Positions 5,685 to 6,700 of a stretch of 6,700 nt of DNA are shown here, piece by piece. The position numbers were made by a program, and so were the translations under genes. Position 1 is the stretch's first letter. The number at the start of each line of letters is the position of its first letter. Below the pieces are notes generated by a model, which did not search any database, was not told where the DNA came from, and saw nothing but the letters and a program-made list of their open reading frames with translations. Source of the stretch: an uncultured Taibaiella sp. (lineage in GTDB: Bacteria; Bacteroidota; Bacteroidia; Chitinophagales; Chitinophagaceae); assembly GCA_946886975.1 (NCBI GenBank), contig CAMPJV010000143.1, forward strand, positions 1-6,700. Direction: 5' to 3'.

Positions 5685-6700
5685 CTATTGCGGCTGCATT
5701 GCCTGCATATTGATCTTTGTACTTACGACCTGGAGGAGTGCCTGGAACTTCTGCGATAGCTCCTGCGCTGTGGCTTTGTCGCCGGACTGGTCGGCAACAC
5801 TTTGAAGGATATTGATAATAGTCAGATCCCTTTGAATGTCACTTGCCATGGCTTCACGCTGGTTCTCATCAAGGTCGATGATATATTTAATATCATCTTC
5901 CATGTTCCTGGAAAGCGCCAGGGAGACACTTCTACCTTTCTTTAGCTCCCCTGCCTTGTAGTAGGACATTGCAATGAAATAAGTAGGCATATCGTAAGCG
6001 TAAGACTGGGACGTAATTCCAGCCATAACCTTATCGAGCACCTCAATGGCCTGGGCTTGTTTCCCCTGAGCGGTTAGTTCATCAGCGATCCTGGCAGCAT
6101 CTATGCGGTAGGCAGTCAGCATCTGGCGGTTCTTTTCATCGAAGTAGACGTCCTTCCTTTCAGCGCCACCCCATATGTAGGTTTTTGTGAAGAGGTTGTA
6201 GCCTTTCTCTGCGTCAACAAAGCCCATATCGTTGGGGTTTCCTGCTCTGGTTGTCGCTGGTTTGAAAGGTACCAGCCGGAACACTGACCCTTCCAGCCTG
6301 AGGTAGTCATTCATCCCCTGATAATTGTCGCCCATACCGGAGCCGAAGTATAACGGTCTCTTCCAGCCATCTGCGGCTACGGCAGCAACTATGTTAAGCA
6401 CAGCTATGTCGTCTTTGTAGGCTACGTCCTTAGGGAATGTAAACCTCATTTCAGGATTAAGTACATTAGTATCAGATGCGTTAAGTATTCCATTCTGGAC
6501 AAGTGTCTGACGGTCGGGTACTGGAACGACGAAATTCTTGCTTGGCAGATAGTTTTCCATCTCACCATTCATGGTACGGAGCCTGGCTGTCTGGTCCTCG
6601 CTTATAACGAAGTTGCATATTTCGGCCAGATTGAAATACCTGTCCTTTGGAATCTGTGGATTATCGAAATAGCGAAGGTAGTTTCTGCGGTCTCCTATAT
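5685..6700 (-). CDS. DUF2723 family protein (TMEM260/O-mannosyltransferase-like), C-terminal part
   Basis: The frame is open to the right edge, giving 337 codons of the C-terminus. An internal ATG at 6572 is not the start, because the coding frame continues upstream with family-like sequence (DRRNYLRYFDNPQIP, visible residues 3-17). Typical DUF2723 C-terminal features are visible: PDRQTLVQNGILNAS (61-75), AVLNIVAAVAADGWKRPLYF (99-118) and DYLRLEGSVFRLVP (131-144). A helical TPR-like segment follows at about 190-325. Full-length members in Bacteroidota are roughly 1,000 residues or more, with a multi-pass glycosyltransferase-C-like membrane half; that half lies outside the window. The family is related to eukaryotic TMEM260, a protein O-mannosyltransferase, so a role in transferring sugar to exported proteins is plausible but inferred. 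The visible part should be the soluble periplasmic tail. Its stop TAG is followed by an intrinsic terminator, so this is probably the last gene of its unit. Confidence 0.88.
   Translation of the reverse strand, partial: IGDRRNYLRYFDNPQIPKDRYFNLAEICNFVISEDQTARLRTMNGEMENYLPSKNFVVPVPDRQTLVQNGILNASDTNVLNPEMRFTFPKDVAYKDDIAVLNIVAAVAADGWKRPLYFGSGMGDNYQGMNDYLRLEGSVFRLVPFKPATTRAGNPNDMGFVDAEKGYNLFTKTYIWGGAERKDVYFDEKNRQMLTAYRIDAARIADELTAQGKQAQAIEVLDKVMAGITSQSYAYDMPTYFIAMSYYKAGELKKGRSVSLALSRNMEDDIKYIIDLDENQREAMASDIQRDLTIINILQSVADQSGDKATAQELSQKFQALLQVVSTKINMQAMQPQ

Noticed and set aside
5685..6572. Treating ATG 6572 as the start of a 295-aa protein
   Set aside because: The same frame continues open for 42 more codons to the window edge with sequence typical of the DUF2723 family, so ATG 6572 is internal.

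Overview
The window looks like ordinary chromosomal DNA from a member of the Bacteroidota, probably of the Chitinophagales type. The evidence is protein content: a DUF2723-type glycosyltransferase tail, a DUF5723-like outer-membrane barrel protein and a small Bacteroidota-style lipoprotein. It also has A/T-rich start-codon leaders without clear Shine-Dalgarno sites and a promoter resembling TTTG / TAnnTTTG. The genus cannot be fixed from the sequence.

Layout, left to right. (1) Positions 1-1285, minus strand: the first 428 codons of an AsmA-like, inner-membrane-anchored periplasmic protein that runs off the left edge, starting at GTG. (2) Positions 1286-1601: a 316-bp divergent intergenic region with five degenerate copies of an 11-bp unit, the last overlapping an imperfect hairpin. 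(3) Positions 1602-3395, plus: complete aspS (aspartyl-tRNA synthetase, 597 aa, with bacterial GAD insert). (4) A good candidate promoter, then positions 3507-4073, plus: a 188-aa lipoprotein of uncertain function, closed by a strong hairpin terminator. (5) Positions 4124-5527, minus, convergent with the lipoprotein gene: a 467-aa signal-peptide-bearing DUF5723-like beta-barrel candidate. (6) A minus-strand intrinsic terminator, then positions 5685-6700, minus: the last 337 codons of a DUF2723 (TMEM260/O-mannosyltransferase-like) membrane protein that runs off the right edge.

How the genes may work together. Four of the five genes concern the cell envelope; aspS is a housekeeping gene among them. 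The terminator between the DUF2723 and DUF5723 genes suggests separate transcription units, so this is a neighbourhood and not one operon. A possible functional thread is protein O-glycosylation. The three exported proteins other than DUF2723 together hold 12 matches to the Bacteroidota O-glycosylation sequon D(S/T)(A/I/L/V/M/T), against one in the cytosolic AspRS, and the DUF2723 family is related to protein O-mannosyltransferases. That link is inference.

I found no mobile element, CRISPR array, tRNA, rRNA or defence system. The signals most worth a second look are the 11-bp repeat array upstream of aspS and the sequon enrichment. The two edge genes are truncated by the window and not visibly broken.
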